The notes under the pieces: model-generated | What the model saw: the letters and a program-made list of their open reading frames with translations, nothing else | Databases searched by the model: none | Told to the model about the DNA's origin: nothing | Part shown: positions 42,878 to 54,568 of the stretch, piece by piece | How the letters are laid out: every line of letters starts with the position of its first letter | How positions within the stretch are numbered: position 1 is the first letter of the stretch | Program-made: the position numbers and the translations under genes | NCBI GenBank assembly: GCA_024291935.2 | Contig: CM044315.1 | Coordinates: forward strand, 74,692,385 to 74,756,384 | Origin: Okapia johnstoni | Lineage: Eukaryota; Chordata; Mammalia; Artiodactyla; Giraffidae | Length of the DNA stretch: 64,000 nucleotides | Reading direction: 5' to 3'

Positions 42878-43975
42878 TCAACGTCTACTTCTGCTTCATT
42901 GACTACGCTAAAGCCTTTGACTGTGTGGATCACAACAAACTGTGGAAAATCTTTAAAGAGATGGGAATACCAGAACACCTTACCTGCCTTCTGAAAAACC
43001 TGTATGCAGGTCAAGAAGCAAGAGTTAGAAGCAGACATGGAACAACAGACTGGTTCCAAATTGGGAAAAAAGTACATCAAGGCTATATATTGTCACCCTG
43101 TTTATTTAACTTATATACAGAGTACATCATGCAAAATGCCAGGCTGGATGAAGCACAGGCTGGAATCAAGACTGATGGGAGAAATATCAATAACCTCAGA
43201 TATGCAGATGACACTACCCTTACGGCAGAAAGTGAAAAGGAACTAAAGAGCCTCTTAATAAAGGTGAAAGAGGAGAGTGAAAAAGCTGGCTTAAAATTCA
43301 ATATTCAAAAAACTAAGGTCATGGCATTTGGTCCCATCACTTTGTGGGAAATAGATGGGGAAACAATGGAAACAGTGAAAGACTTTATTTTCTTGGGCTC
43401 CAAAATCATTGCAGATGGTGATTACAGCCATGAAATTAAAAGATGCTCGCTCTTTGGAAGAAAAGCTATGACCAACCTAGACAGCAAACAAAAAAGCAGA
43501 GACATTACTTTGCTGACAAAGGTTGGTGTAGTCAAAGCTATGGTTTTTCCAGTAGTCATGTATGGATGTGAGAGTTGGACTATAAAGAAAGCTGAGCACT
43601 GAAGAACTGATGCTTTTGAACTGTGGTGTTGGAGAAGATTCTTGAGAGTCCCTTGGACTGCAAGGAGATCAAACCAGTCAATCTTGAAGGAAATCTGTCC
43701 TGAATATTCATTCGAAGGATTGATGCTGAAGTTGAAGCTCCAGTCCTTCGGCCACCTGATGCAACAGCCGACTCACTGGAAAAGACTCTGATACTGAGAA
43801 AGAGAAGGCAGGAAGAGAAGGGGACGACAGAGGAAGAGATGGTTGGATGGCATCACTGACTCAATGGACATAGTTTGAGCCAGCTCCGGGAGATGGTGAA
43901 GGTCAGGGGAGCCTGGCTTGCTGCAGTCCATATAGTCACAGAGTCAGACATGACTGAGTGACTGAACAACAAGAA
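42878..43975 (+). mobile_element. BovB LINE, 5'-truncated, RT C-terminal half
   Basis: Starts at RT motif A and reaches the 3' end ('cacagagtcagacatgactg', '...ctgaacaacaag'). An uninterrupted 225-codon frame at 42925-43602 includes motif B (HQGYILSPCLFNLY, with the usual Cys replaced by Tyr), motif C YADD, and the C-terminal LDSKQKSRDIT and YGCESWT segments. The N-terminal RT and endonuclease are missing, so it cannot encode a working protein. It retains the 13-base segment deleted in two other copies. Confidence 0.94.
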
Positions 43976-44079
43976 GAAGAAGGTTAAGATAAAGGTATCA
44001 ATAGAAGCAGATACTTAAGAGAGTCTCAGAAATATTTAATTTACTGTCTTGCTGTAAGACTCAGGTTATAGGCAAGAAG

Positions 44080-44427
44080 ACTTTTGTTCTGCAAACTGTG
44101 TTACAAATATCTGTTTCTATTATTTCTATAAGGAATGTTAAGAGTGGTGTAGCAGAGCAACTACACAACTGGTCATAATCTTTAACCCTCCTTGTACACA
44201 TGCCCTTCACAATGTGACTCTGCAAGCTTTGTGATTTGCTTTGGTCAATAGGATGCAGTAGAGTTCCTACTGTGTCAGCTCTTGCTTAGTTTCAATTTCT
44301 GTTGGAATCCTGCCCAGCTGTCATGTGAACAAGCCCCAGCTGGACTGCCAGAAAAAGAAAGACTACATAGAAAACAGGCCAGTGAGCCCAATCAAGGCCA
44401 TCCTAGAACAGTCTATTACGATAATGG
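44080..44427 (+). repeat. Probable MaLR-type LTR relic, part 1
   Basis: 'tttcaatttctgttggaat' and 'tgtgaacaagccccagctgg' precede a SINE. Together with part 2 the text resembles an MLT1-like LTR. By-eye assignment, weak at the 5' end. Confidence 0.4.
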
Positions 44428-44613
44428 TGGTGCACTGGTAAAGATTCCACCTGCCAAATCAGAAGACACAGGAAATGTGGGTTGAGAAGATCCCCTGGAG
44501 TAGGAAATGGCAACCCACTCCAGTATTCTTGCTTGTAAAATTCTATGGACAGAGGAGCCTGGTGGGCTACAGTTCATGGGGTTGCAGAGAGTCGGACACG
44601 ACTGAGCACATGC
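44428..44613 (+). mobile_element. Bov-tA SINE, degenerate head
   Basis: 'tggtaaagattccacctgcc', 'gaagatcccctggagtagga', 'attcttgcttgtaaaattct', tail 'gagagtcggacacgactgag'. The B-box region is partly deleted. Confidence 0.88.
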
Positions 44614-44835
44614 ACTAGCCACCAGAAAGGCCTATAACAAGCCAACTCCACACATGTGACAGAGCCCAGCCAAGATCAGAAGAGCTGCCTACCTGACCTA
44701 GAGCTGACTACAAATGTATGAATGAGCCCAACTAAGATCAGAAGAACTGCTCAGTTGATTTGTATACTTATAAGTCATAACAAACCACTGAGTTTTAGAC
44801 TGGCTAGTTATCTAGAGATAGGTAACTGATATAAA
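44614..44835 (+). repeat. Probable MaLR-type LTR relic, part 2
   Basis: 'cccagccaagatcagaagag' recurs as 'cccaactaagatcagaagaa' about 65 bases on. It ends 'ccactgagttttagactggc ... ggtaactgatata', an LTR-end-like pattern. Confidence 0.5.
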
Positions 44836-44864
44836 TAGCAATAAATAAACCAACCTACCAGGAG

Positions 44865-44904
44865 TCTTTTATGTGCTTGGCACCATGCTAATAAGCACTG
44901 TTTG
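44865..44904 (-). repeat. MIR SINE, part 1 (split by SINE dimer)
   Basis: 'ttttatgtgcttggcaccat' and 'gctaataagcactg' are reverse MIR text that continues at 45218. Confidence 0.6.
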
Positions 44905-45217
44905 AAAGTGAAAGTTGCTTAGTCGTGTCTGACTCTTTGCCACCCCATGAACTATACAGTCCATGAAATTCTCTAGGCCACAATACTAGAGTGAGTAGCC
45001 TTTCCCTTCTCCAGGGGATCTTCCTAACCCAGGGATCAAACCCAGGTATCCCACATTGCAGGTGGATTCTTTACCAGCTAAGCTACAAGGAAAGCCTAAG
45101 AACACTAGAGTGGGTAGCCTGTCCCTTCTCCAGTGGATCTTCCTGACCCAGGAATCGAACCAGGGTCTCTGCATTGCAGGGGCATTCTTTACCAACTGAG
45201 ATATCAGGGAAGCCCCA
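44905..45217 (-). mobile_element. Bov-tA/BovA SINE dimer
   Basis: Reverse counterpart of the 27-kb dimer: a single tail ('gcttagtcgtgtctgactct') then two body-plus-head units, each with a B-box complement ('agggatcaaacccagg', 'aggaatcgaaccaggg') and head ending ('aaggaaagcc', 'cagggaagcccc'). Confidence 0.92.
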
Positions 45218-45400
45218 AGTTTACAGGGGTCATTTCATTTGCTTCTCACAATAACTTTATGTAGTAAATATTATTATCCCCATTTTACAGATTATAAAAT
45301 CGAGCACAGAGCTTAAGTTCACTTGCCCAGTGTTGTATAGCTATCAAACAGTGGAGCCAAAATTTAAATCAGGTTGTTCAACTACACAGCAGCACTTAAT
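45218..45400 (-). repeat. MIR SINE, part 2
   Basis: 'attattatccccattttaca', 'tcacttgcccagtgttgtat' and 'aatttaaatcaggttgttca' continue the reverse MIR. Confidence 0.85.
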
Positions 45401-45539
45401 CCAAGAAAGACAATATTTTACTTAATCTAAGAAATAAGGAACTTTCCCCAGTCTTCTCTAAAATGAATAATCTTTTTTAACCTTTTCCTATGCTTCTGAT
45501 TGTCCCAACTCAAAGATCCATTTTTATGAAAAATAACAA

Positions 45540-45765
45540 TAACATCAGTGACTTCATTTGCTGATACATTACTTCATTTGATCCTTACAATAAGCTGTGT
45601 TATCACCTTTTTTTTACAGAGGAGTGGAAAGAAGGTGGAGGGGGTGTCTCAGAGAGACTGACGCAACTCTCTAAGTCACACAGCCTGTGAGTAGCCCAGT
45701 GGGGCTGTCATTCCTGGTCTGATAACTTCAGCGCCTATGTCATGCTGCCTGGCAGGCAGCTCTTC
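45540..45765 (-). repeat. MIR SINE
   Basis: 'acttcatttgatccttacaa', 'ttttttttacagaggagtg', 'aagtcacacagcctgtgagt', 'ttcctggtctgataacttca' in reverse order. Confidence 0.75.
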
Positions 45766-45809
45766 CACATTCTCCATGTTTTCCTGCAGCTCAATGCCAA
45801 TCAATAGTT

Positions 45810-46000
45810 TCACTTAACAGACAGATACCAAATATCTCCCATGTCTCCAGCCATAAGACTGGCTCTTGAGGAGATTTCAAAATAGTTAAATCCATGTTCT
45901 CTTGTTCTCAAAGAACTCAAGATTAGTTGGGAATGCAAGACTGAAATAGATAAAAAGCTAAATGATATAATAAGAGGTGAAATGTAAGAAGGTATCAGTG
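45810..46000 (-). repeat. L2 3'-end relic
   Basis: 'ccatgttctcttgttctcaa', 'agaactcaagattagttggg', 'gactgaaatagataaaaagc' in reverse L2 order. Confidence 0.55.
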
Positions 46001-46645
46001 TTGAATAAATGGAATAAACAAAACAGTCAGAGTCCAGAGTTCAAGGGAAAGGGAAAGAAATGTGGGTTCGATCTGTCTGGCAAGGATTCACATGGGAGAG
46101 AACATTAAGGACCCACAGGATGGGAGATTTCCTACGGGATCATAGTCTTTTGTTGCTGGAGGTGTGTGATTCTTGTAGGGTTGTCATGGTGATTGTAGCT
46201 TCAAGATATCCACGTGGTGATTTTTCAAACCTGGTAGATTTGGACAAGGCCAGTTCTTTGTATGTGAGGAAAAAGCACTTATCTCAACACATCCAAAACT
46301 TGGAAGGGCTTTTAACATGTTCCTAGAAACTTGAAGCAACCACCATATCATGACAGTCAACAAATTCAGAAAATAGATAATAAATCTAAACTTATGTCTA
46401 GACCAATCCCCCCAGATAGGAAAGAAGGTGGAGAGAATGACCAGGAAGAAATCCAAGCCATGCATAATGCATACAAAACGTCAGCAGTTCATGTTCTAGC
46501 CCTTGGGGGACCGGGGAAAACTTAGTTAAGAATAAAACACCTGCACTTGGCAAAACTCAGCAAGTTTAACTTTTTAAAAATTTTTATTTTTTTATTTTTT
46601 CTATTCTCAATATCCAGGAAAGACGCGCTTTAATCTGACAAAATC
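46001..46645. other. Unassigned non-coding DNA
   Basis: Frames of 64-93 codons on both strands show no domain. A T-rich run lies near 46569-46600. Confidence 0.45.
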
Positions 46646-46910
46646 TAACCTCCCAGAATTACTGCTTGCCTTCTAAGCCCTTTCACTCTATCATGCACCA
46701 GCCACATTGCAGGGCTTGCATTATCTCAGCATACCTTGCTCTGTCACACACCTATGTTGCTCCTGGCCTCAGGGGCTTTGCACAGCCTATACCTTCTATC
46801 GGCTCTCTCATCTCTTCTAGTCACCCTACCCAATCCTGCCTCCCTTCTTCCACTAGCTAATTCCTATTTTTTTCTTCATCCTTAGTTTAAATGTTACTTT
46901 CAGGTTGAAC
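46646..46910 (+). repeat. L2 LINE 3' region
   Basis: 'ttgctcctggcctcaggggc', 'tttgcacagcctataccttc', 'tttaaatgttactttcagg' in forward L2 order, typical of the end of L2 ORF2. Confidence 0.75.
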
Positions 46911-47391
46911 GGAAGGAAAACAGAACACCTTGTGGGGGGCTGGGGAACACCATAAACAAGGAAAAAGGTACAGTGGAGGTTCTGATTGAAAGCCACATTT
47001 AGTACTTTGAAAAAAGGAAGGATGTGGGATAAAGAATGAATTAACTCTCATCACAAAAAGCCCAAGCCCCAATGTTCATGGGATCCCCATAAAAGAAGGA
47101 AGACATAACACAAGGAAAATGCTTCACTCCTGACAGAAGAGAGCAATTCCTGATATCTGGAGGTAGGAAAAATGTCAACAAACTCGACATGACAAGAGAA
47201 AGAGCAGATGCTCCAAGAGATCTTGGTGGGAGAGGAGTGGTTAGCTGAGATAAGCATAGCAAAGTCCTAGAAACAGATGAATGCAGATGCTGATAAAGGA
47301 ACAGAAATCTAGAGATTGGACACAGAGGAAACTGATGAATCTCCAGGGCACATGCAGGTGCTTCCAACAGTGGAATTAATATAGTGAAAAG
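46911..47391. other. Unassigned non-coding DNA, possible L2 trace
   Basis: No convincing gene. The 135-codon minus-strand frame at 47041-47448 runs into a BovB tail and shows no family feature. Confidence 0.4.
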
Positions 47392-47500
47392 CTGTTGTTC
47401 AGTCGATAAGTCGTGTCTGACTCTTTGCGACCCCATGGACTGCAGCATGCCAGGCTCCCCTATCCTTCACCATCTCCCGGAGTTTGCTCAAACTCATGTG
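47392..47500 (-). mobile_element. BovB LINE, extreme 3'-end fragment
   Basis: 'gctgttgttcagtcgataag', 'gaccccatggactgcagcat', 'catctcccggagtttgctca', stopping at 'ctcatgtgg'. About 110 bases, the shortest 3' BovB end in the window. Confidence 0.85.
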
Positions 47501-47610
47501 GAAAGCTACAGGCAGCTTTAAAGCAACAAGTAGAACAGCAGACAGTGGCCAGGATACATGGCAAAATGAGGCATCAGAAAAGAAAGGAAGAAGTGTAAGC
47601 AACAGAATAT

Positions 47611-47832
47611 ATTTATGTGATTGAAAATGAAAGTGAAAGCTGCTCAGTCGTGTTCAACTCTTTGCAACCCCATGGACTACAGAGTCCATGGAATTCTCCA
47701 GGCCAGAATACTGGAGTGGGTAGCCGTTCCCTTCTCCAAGGGATCTTCTCAACCCAGGGATCAAACCCAGGTCTGCATTGCAGGAGGATTCTTTACCAAC
47801 GGAGCCACCAGGGAAGCCCATTTATATGATTG
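47611..47832 (-). mobile_element. Bov-tA SINE with target-site duplication
   Basis: Element about 47627-47819: 'agctgctcagtcgtgttcaa', 'ccatggaattctccaggcca', B-box complement 'gggatcaaacccaggt', head 'gagccaccagggaagccc'. Flanks atttatgtgattg (47611-47623) and atttatatgattg (47820-47832) differ at one base. Confidence 0.94.
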
Positions 47833-47981
47833 CACTAATAATAATGGCAATAATATTTACTTTATGAAAGTTTTACTCAATTACTAAGCATGTACCAATA
47901 ATATGCATTATTTCATTTGCAAGGAAACAAAATGACCTGGAAGGATGCCCAGAGAGACATAAGAAAGGGACAGAACTGACA

Positions 47982-48116
47982 GCAACTAAAGCCTGTGCTC
48001 TGCAACAAGAGAAGCCACTGCTATAAGAACCTTGATGAAGAGTAGCCCCTGGCTTACTGCAGCTAGAGAAAGCCCTTGCAGAGCAATAAAAACACAGCCA
48101 AAAATAAATAAATACA
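47982..48116 (+). mobile_element. CHR-type SINE, 5'-truncated 3' part
   Basis: Repeated CHR modules: 'ctctgcaacaagagaagcca', 'gatgaagagtagcccctggc', 'gcagctagagaaagcccttg', then 'cacagccaaaaataaataaa' tail. The tRNA-like head is missing. Confidence 0.85.
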
Positions 48117-48950
48117 AAACAAAAGCAAAAAACCTCTCTGTTCTCTCTTTCCTAAGTTAAAAGATTTATCACATTAAGAGTGTAAACCATGCTTGAGTGC
48201 TGTAGGCACTCAGAGTATCTTGCCATAGGAAATAAGCAGATGGCTTTGTCCAGCCACACTCTTAAGAGATGGAGTAGGATGGTCAGGGTTCCAGGCCTGT
48301 AAGGGTGTGGAAATACAGTCTCACAGTGCCACTAAGTTCTGAGACCTGAGACTTGGCCGATGACAGTAGGAGAGCACTGCTACAAGTGAGATCATGCTGG
48401 TGGTGGTATTGCACTGGTTAGAAGACCTAGTCTAGCATATTCTCAGCTACAGCCAGCCCAGGCCCTCCTCCACATGGTAATAGCAGGAGTCCGCTTCACA
48501 AAGTCCTTAAGTCACAGTTCTGGATCTTGGTTCTGAATCCACCTGTCCCAAGCAAGCTGTAACTCTGCCACCAGTGCTTACTCCATGACTTAGCTGCAAA
48601 GAGAAAACACCACTCCTGATTTCTAGTGGGGCATAGCGACATGCTTTGAGATGCTGAAGAGAAAAAGAATATACATACCCCTGTTATATTCATGTATCAT
48701 GAAGAGCCATATAGCTTCTATTGGAAGTTGAGCTCTTGACATAGAGATGTTAAGATATGCCTTTATGACAGTCCTTGATGACACACGAAAAGGTCAAACC
48801 AATCTCTTTGAATTCTGAAATTCTAGAATCTACATAAAAAGATTTGAAAATGTATTCAGTTTTTAACTGCACTGAATGGCATACGACAGGCAAATTCCAG
48901 GGTACACAATAAACTTTTCTTTCAATTTTGCATCAGAGTATAACATTTTA
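48117..48950. other. Unassigned, repeat-poor non-coding DNA
   Basis: Composition is more balanced between about 48.2 and 48.66 kb than in flanking DNA, but no convincing exon or repeat is seen. Confidence 0.4.
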
Positions 48951-49695
48951 AAAATAGTTTATTGAGGTGAAATTTATATAAAATTAATGTTTAAAGTGAA
49001 TGATTCAGTGGCATGTAGTACATTCACAATGTTGTGCAACCACTACCTCAGTCTAGTTCAAAAATATTTCCATCACTGCAAAGGAAAACCCCCTTACTCT
49101 CCATTTCCCTTGTCCCTATCTTCTGGCAACCACCAATATGCCTACTAACTCTATAGTTTTATCTATTATGAATATTTCATACAAACAAAATCACATAATA
49201 TGTCACCTTTTGTGTCTGGCTTCTTTGACTTAGTGTATGTTTTGAAGGTTCATCAATGTTGTAGCCTATATCATACCTTCATTCCTTTTCACAGCTGAAT
49301 ATTATTCCATTGTGTGCATATATTAGAATTTCTTTATCCATTGAAGGATATTTTGGCTGTTTCCACCTTTTGGCTATGAACATGTGTGTACCTGTACTTG
49401 AATACTTGTTTTCAATTCTTTTGGGTATATAATTAGGAATAGAATTGTGGTGGTCACATGGTAATCCTCTTTAACAACTGACAAACTTTTCCACAGTGGC
49501 TGCATCATTTTACAATCCCACCAGCAAAATATGAGGGTTATCATTTCTCCACATTCTCCCTAACACTTATTTTGGTTTTTAATTTTTTTGTTTCTTTTTT
49601 TGTTATAGTGGGTGGATGTGAAGTAGTACCTCACTGTGGTTTTGATGTGTATTTCCATTTCGTGTGTCTTTTGGCTACTTTTTAATATGTTAAAT
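48951..49695 (-). repeat. L1M-type LINE 3' region, antisense
   Basis: Reverse L1: 'tagtttattgaggtgaaatt', 'gttgtgcaaccactacctca', 'gctgaatattattccattgt', 'ctttatccattgaaggatat', 'tttccacagtggctgcatca', 'tggttttgatgtgtatttcc'. It spans the end of ORF2 and the 3'UTR. No open frame survives. Confidence 0.88.
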
Positions 49696-50026
49696 GACAA
49701 CTAGGGATACAAATTTAAGTTAAAATTCAGCTGTATAGGGGGTTTCCAAATGCAAATAAACAAGGTGACAGTTACACAGATACTTGGATGAGCTTCACAA
49801 ACTGTACTCATGCACAGGCAATGATAATCACATTTTTTTCAAACCCTGATTGTAAAAGTGGGTTTCTATTTCAGGAATCTTATCTTCAAATCAGAGAAAT
49901 ATGATGTTTAAGAACATGCAAGCCCCCTGAGAGCAGCAATTTTTGTCTACATCATTTCCCAGTCTGAACAAGGCACATACTAGGCACTCAATAACTGTTG
50001 GCTAACTAAAGAAATCAGGTTGACTA
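49696..50026. other. Unassigned non-coding DNA, possible L2 end
   Basis: 'gagagcagcaatttttgtct' and 'aaggcacatactaggcactc' near 49930-49990 look like a forward L2 terminus next to the following BovB. Confidence 0.45.
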
Positions 50027-50652
50027 CAATGGAAACAATGGAAACAATGACAGACTTTATTTTCTTGGGCTCCAAAATCACTGCAGATGGTGACTGCAGC
50101 CATGAAATTAAAAGATGCTTGCTCCTTGGAAGAAAAGCTATGACCAACCTAGACCGCATATTAAAAAGCAGAGACATTGCTGACAAAGGTATGTCTAGCC
50201 AAAGCTATGGTCTTTTCCAGTAGTCATGTATGGATGTGAGAGCTGGAACATAAAGAAAGCTAAGTGTGGAAGAATTGATGCTTTTGAACTGTGGTATTGG
50301 AGAAGACTCCTGAGAGTCCCATGGACTGCAAGGAGATCAAACTAGTCAATCCTAAAGGAAATAAGTCCTGGATATTCATTGGAAGACTGATGCTGAATCT
50401 GAAACTCTGATACTTTGGCCACCTGATGCAAAGAACTGACTCTTTGGAAAAGACCCTGATGCTGAGAAAGATTGAAGACAGGTAGAGAAGGGGATGACAG
50501 AGGATGAGATGGTTGAATGGCATCACTGACTCAATGGACATGAATTTGCACAAGCTCCGGGAGTTGGTGATGGATAGGGAAGCCTGGTGTGCTCCAGTCC
50601 ATGGGGTTGCAAAGAGTCAGACACGACTAAGCAACTGAACTGACCTGACCTG
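50027..50652 (+). mobile_element. BovB LINE, 5'-truncated 3' part
   Basis: Starts near 'atggaaacaatgacagactt', keeps 'atcactgcagatggtgactg' (both ctgcag words at 50081-50086 and 50094-50099), the C-terminal region and 3' end '...caactgaactgacctgacc'. Short frames only. Confidence 0.94.
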
Positions 50653-51388
50653 GATTAAGAGACTTATAAGTGAAAGTAGGTGATAAGGAAGAGGGATGGA
50701 TCTAGGATAATTCAAGATCCTTCTACCTAGGTCCAGTGGGAAAATGATGATGCCATTAGCCAGGATAATAAATACAGGAGCAAGAACATTTGTGATAAAG
50801 GAATTATCTCAGAATTCTTACCATTAATTTGGAGTTCCATTTTTATTATTTAATAATTTTCATGTTCATTAATATACCATGCTCTCTATGTGGAAAAATG
50901 TAAGAAAGAAGTGAAAAGGTATTCTACAAACATGATGCAATAATGCTTCTACTCACAAACATTTCCTATCTCAATATTTTGTAGGAAAAAATTTTTTCCT
51001 CCTATTATGTCCTATTCTGACCTCATCCCTGCTGAATGTCACTCCATCTCACATATGTCCAATTTTCCATGGTTATTATGACAATCTTTATAGTACTGTT
51101 TATCCAAATATGGCTTGGCAAATTTATTAACTCTCTTCTCTGATTTGTGAATTAAGAGAATGTCTCCCACCCAACAGAACATAATTAGAAAAGCAGACCA
51201 TAGTCCACTTTTTCATGGTGACTCTGCATGACACCATTGGTAACTAGAGGACAGACTGCTAAATTTTAAGTTTACTCTGATCACTTCCCCCTTGCAGACT
51301 ATGTGTCTTCCATTTCAAAAATCAGAAGAAATAATTCAAGCTTACTTTAATCTGGCAAAAATGTTTGTCTTTTGAAATTTTTTATTGT
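50653..51388. other. Unassigned A/T-rich non-coding DNA
   Basis: No gene or named repeat. Confidence 0.45.
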
Positions 51389-51565
51389 AAGAATACTCTA
51401 GAGACTTGCCTGGCTGTTCAGTGGTTAAGGCTCCATGCTTCCAGTGCAGGGGGCGTGGGTTTGATCCCTGGTCAGGGAACTAAGATCCCACATGCCATGC
51501 AGCATGGCCAATTTTTTTAAAAATTAAAAAATAAAAAAATTTAATTTTAAAAAAAGAATATTCTA
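51389..51565 (+). mobile_element. CHR-type tRNA-Glu SINE with target-site duplication
   Basis: Element about 51403-51553: 'acttgcctggctgttcagtg', 'ccagtgcagggggcgtgggt', 'gggaactaagatcccacat', 'gcagcatggcca' and a long A/T-rich tail. Flanks aagaatactcta (51389-51400) and aagaatattcta (51554-51565), one mismatch. Confidence 0.92.
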
Positions 51566-52315
51566 ATCTTGTATAATATGTACCACAAAAGAATAGATCA
51601 CACCCTCAAAGGGAAGCAAAATCCTGCTTCAACACAATAAGACTGTCCCGTGTATACTAAACTTTCCTGAGCTCTGTCCTTCTACCATATGTCTCCAAAT
51701 AGCAAAGTAATTTAACCTCAAATTACAGGATAGTATTACAGTTAGTGTCATTTTCCCCTCAAGTGATAATCTGAGTGGACAGGGAGAATTTGTAGTACAA
51801 ATTTCTTACTTGTAATACAAACTCAGGATCTGACTTCTATTATTACAGTCATGCACCAGGCACTTTCAGGAACACGAGTTCTAGTTCCTATGACCTGAGT
51901 AAGATCCTCAAAACTGCTGCTTGCAAGATGACCCTTTGTTCAGAAACTTGTGCTGTGAGAACTAAAAGACCTTTAATATCCAAGATGTAGGGAAAAAATG
52001 ACCAACCAATTTTTGGGTGAAATCTTTTCTATAATAGTAGCAGAGAAAACTAAAACAGGTCAAACACAGCCGAAATACTGGGCAAGGGACCAAGGTTGTA
52101 CAGAGTCCTCCTCAAGTCTCTAGCAGCAAAAATGGGCCTCAATGGCATGGACTTCATTTTTAGGAACTTTCCAGTTGATGATAACTTAGAATTATTGCTT
52201 TTTATCTTTTCTTTGTTTCCATCCTCATCCCACCTTTCTTGTATTTTAATTCAAATCAGTAGAAACAACTTTAAGACTTTTCTTGTAAAGGTTTTGGTTA
52301 AAGGCGCCTCACAGA
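51566..52315. other. Unassigned non-coding DNA
   Basis: The 81-codon frame at 52096-52341 has no recognised feature. No named repeat. Confidence 0.45.
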
Positions 52316-52445
52316 GTCACTGGCTCAGTAACACTTGTTGACTGTTCACTAAGTGCAGGGCCCTAGGCCAGGCCCCAAGACTCAGAGCATTCAATGTTAA
52401 ATAAAGACACAGATTCTGTCCTCAAGGAGGTGAGCTTCTTTTCTT
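52316..52445 (-). repeat. L2 3'-end relic
   Basis: 'tgttcactaagtgcagggcc', 'caatgttaaataaagacac', 'tcctcaaggaggtgagcttc' in reverse L2 order. Confidence 0.6.
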
Positions 52446-52621
52446 AAGTCTGGCAGCTCTGCCTATGGGGTCCAAAAGGTTCCCTGTGATGTTTTCCCAC
52501 AGAACTCTGATGGGTAAGCAGTTCTCTTTACAGATGATGGGGCTGAGGGAAAGGATAGTGATATTGTAGGTGAAAACAGCAAATGGAAACAAGCAAAAGC
52601 AAACGTGCAGTGTACGTGCAT

Positions 52622-52850
52622 GCATGCTAACTCGCTTCAGTCGTGTCTGACTCTCTGTGACCCCATGAATTGTAGCCTGCCAGGTTCCTCTGTCCATGGG
52701 ATTCTCCAGGCTAGAATACTGGGATGGATTGCCATGCCCTCCTCCAGGGGATCTTCCTGACCTATAAGACCCATACGAAAACCCATTGTCTCTTATGTCT
52801 CCTGCATTGGTAGGTGTGTTCTTTAGCACTAGTGCCACCTGGGAAGCCCA
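52622..52850 (-). mobile_element. Bov-tA SINE
   Basis: 'ctcgcttcagtcgtgtctga', 'tctgtccatgggattctcca', 'ctcctgcattggtaggtgtg', head 'gccacctgggaagccc'. The B-box complement region is diverged. Confidence 0.92.
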
Positions 52851-53985
52851 AATGAGCGGTACGTTTGGTCAGCTGCAAATGGTTTAACATCGGAGCAAAT
52901 GCAGGATTTGAGTGAGCGAAAAAGCTTAGGCTTCATCTTGTGGATAGTGGAGCTCAGGGAAATGACAGGGTCACATTTACGTTTTAGAAATGTTTGGTTT
53001 GGGGGCCAATTGGAGGGGATGAGACTGAAAAGTGGGGCTAAGAAGAAGAGAATTTTCTGGTAGACCAGTAGAGAGATGAAAATGAGAAATTTAAGATTAT
53101 TGATTATTCACAATTGCCCCTATTTTTATTACCATGAATAACCAAAAGCAAACAGTCTAAATGCTTCCTGATTTTGTCTACATGCTTCTCTTATGAAGAT
53201 ACATCATTTTAGGGTTTTTGTTTGTTTGTATTGTTTTGGCAAGAAGGGGAATAGTATTTCTTTTTATAGAGCCCAAATCTCTCCAAAGGCCCTTCCATGT
53301 TTAAGGACATACTAATAAATAGTATCCCATACAGTACACTTTTAACTGGAGACTAAAGCAGAAAGGTTTTCAACAGTATCAACCAATTGAGATATATTCC
53401 TCTGTGGTATATTCAAAATTGATTACGCTTCTGAATCATAAAACCAGGTTCCTACTCTGTCACTTAAAAGATTTCTATCACTGGGCAAAGTTGCCCAATG
53501 TCTAAATTGTTATCTTAAAAGTGGTGTCTCAGTCAGAGTCTGAGTCAGGAAACAGAAGGCATACTTAGAGAGCAAGGTTTAACGAAGGAAATTCATCACA
53601 GGATGATGAATCACCCTGGGGCTAGCAATAGTGGAGACTCATTATCACCTCTTTGACCTTGAGAGAACACAGAGGGAGACAGAGAGAAAGAGACAGAGAC
53701 AGAGAGAAAGACAGGTGTAGCTGTAGGATAAATATGGGCTGTGGCCTCCACACAGCCACTACTAACCAGTAGCCTAGCAGAGAGAGAGTTGGGGAAATAA
53801 ATACCCAGAATTCACTTTCTTTCTGTCTTTAGATATCCTGCCAGTGTCCCCATTGACCTAATCCTTCTACAAGCAAGAGGGAAAGGGAGACTACTGATGT
53901 AGTCTATAAAGGTCAGCCTCCAAGGCCACAGAAAGAATGGGGAAAAGAATAAACAGTAGATCTAGGTGGTAAATGTAAGATACCC
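52851..53985. other. Non-coding DNA with an unassigned old repeat
   Basis: About 53.53-53.95 kb reads like an old interspersed repeat ('cagtcagagtctgagtcagg', 'ccctggggctagcaatagtg') that I cannot name. It includes a GA/CAGA-rich patch at 53661-53714. The rest is unassigned. Confidence 0.4.
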
Positions 53986-53989
53986 AGTT

Positions 53990-54076
53990 CAAAATGTAAT
54001 AATCGATATCTACTTCTCACACAGATTTGCTATAAGGGTCAAATGAGATAACATATATAATTTGTAAACTATACCA
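53990..54076 (+). repeat. MIR SINE 3' relic
   Basis: 'tctacttctcacacagattt' and 'gggtcaaatgagataacata' in forward MIR order. Confidence 0.55.
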
Positions 54077-54219
54077 ACTTCCCTGGGGGCTCAGATGGTT
54101 AAGAATCTGCCTGCAGTGCAGGAGACCCAGGTTCAATTCCTGGGTCGGGAAGATCTCCTGGAGAAGGAAATTGCAACCCACTCCAGTATTCTTACCTGGA
54201 GAATCCCATGGACAGAGGA
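54077..54219 (+). mobile_element. Bov-tA SINE lacking its 3' tail
   Basis: Head 'acttccctgggggctcagat', B box 'gttcaattcctgggtcggga', body to 'ccatggacagagga', then it stops: the BovB-like tail is absent. Short aactata words lie on both sides (about 54067 and 54220), a possible 7-base duplication. Confidence 0.85.
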
Positions 54220-54568
54220 CAACTATAATAATTATGAGATCCATTCTATAAGAAGTAAACAAGAAAGAATAATGCCAATCTATAGTATGGGTCTCCTGAG
54301 GCTGACTTTCAACCTTTCAAATCAAGAGTAGCTCTCCACTAGAATTTTTTCTTCCTAGTTAAAAGTTCAAATCTTGAAGACAGAAAAATCTAACTGAAAA
54401 AGAACTGTTCAGTACCAAATGGTTAAGGCTAAGTGAAAAAATGAATTCCCTAGTGAGGTCTATGTGACAATCGTCAGATAGGACTCAGAAACCTACACAT
54501 CAGCATCTCCAAGTTATTTTTCTGCCCTTCCTGTTTCCTAATTCCAGTTCTAACATTTGCCAGAAACA

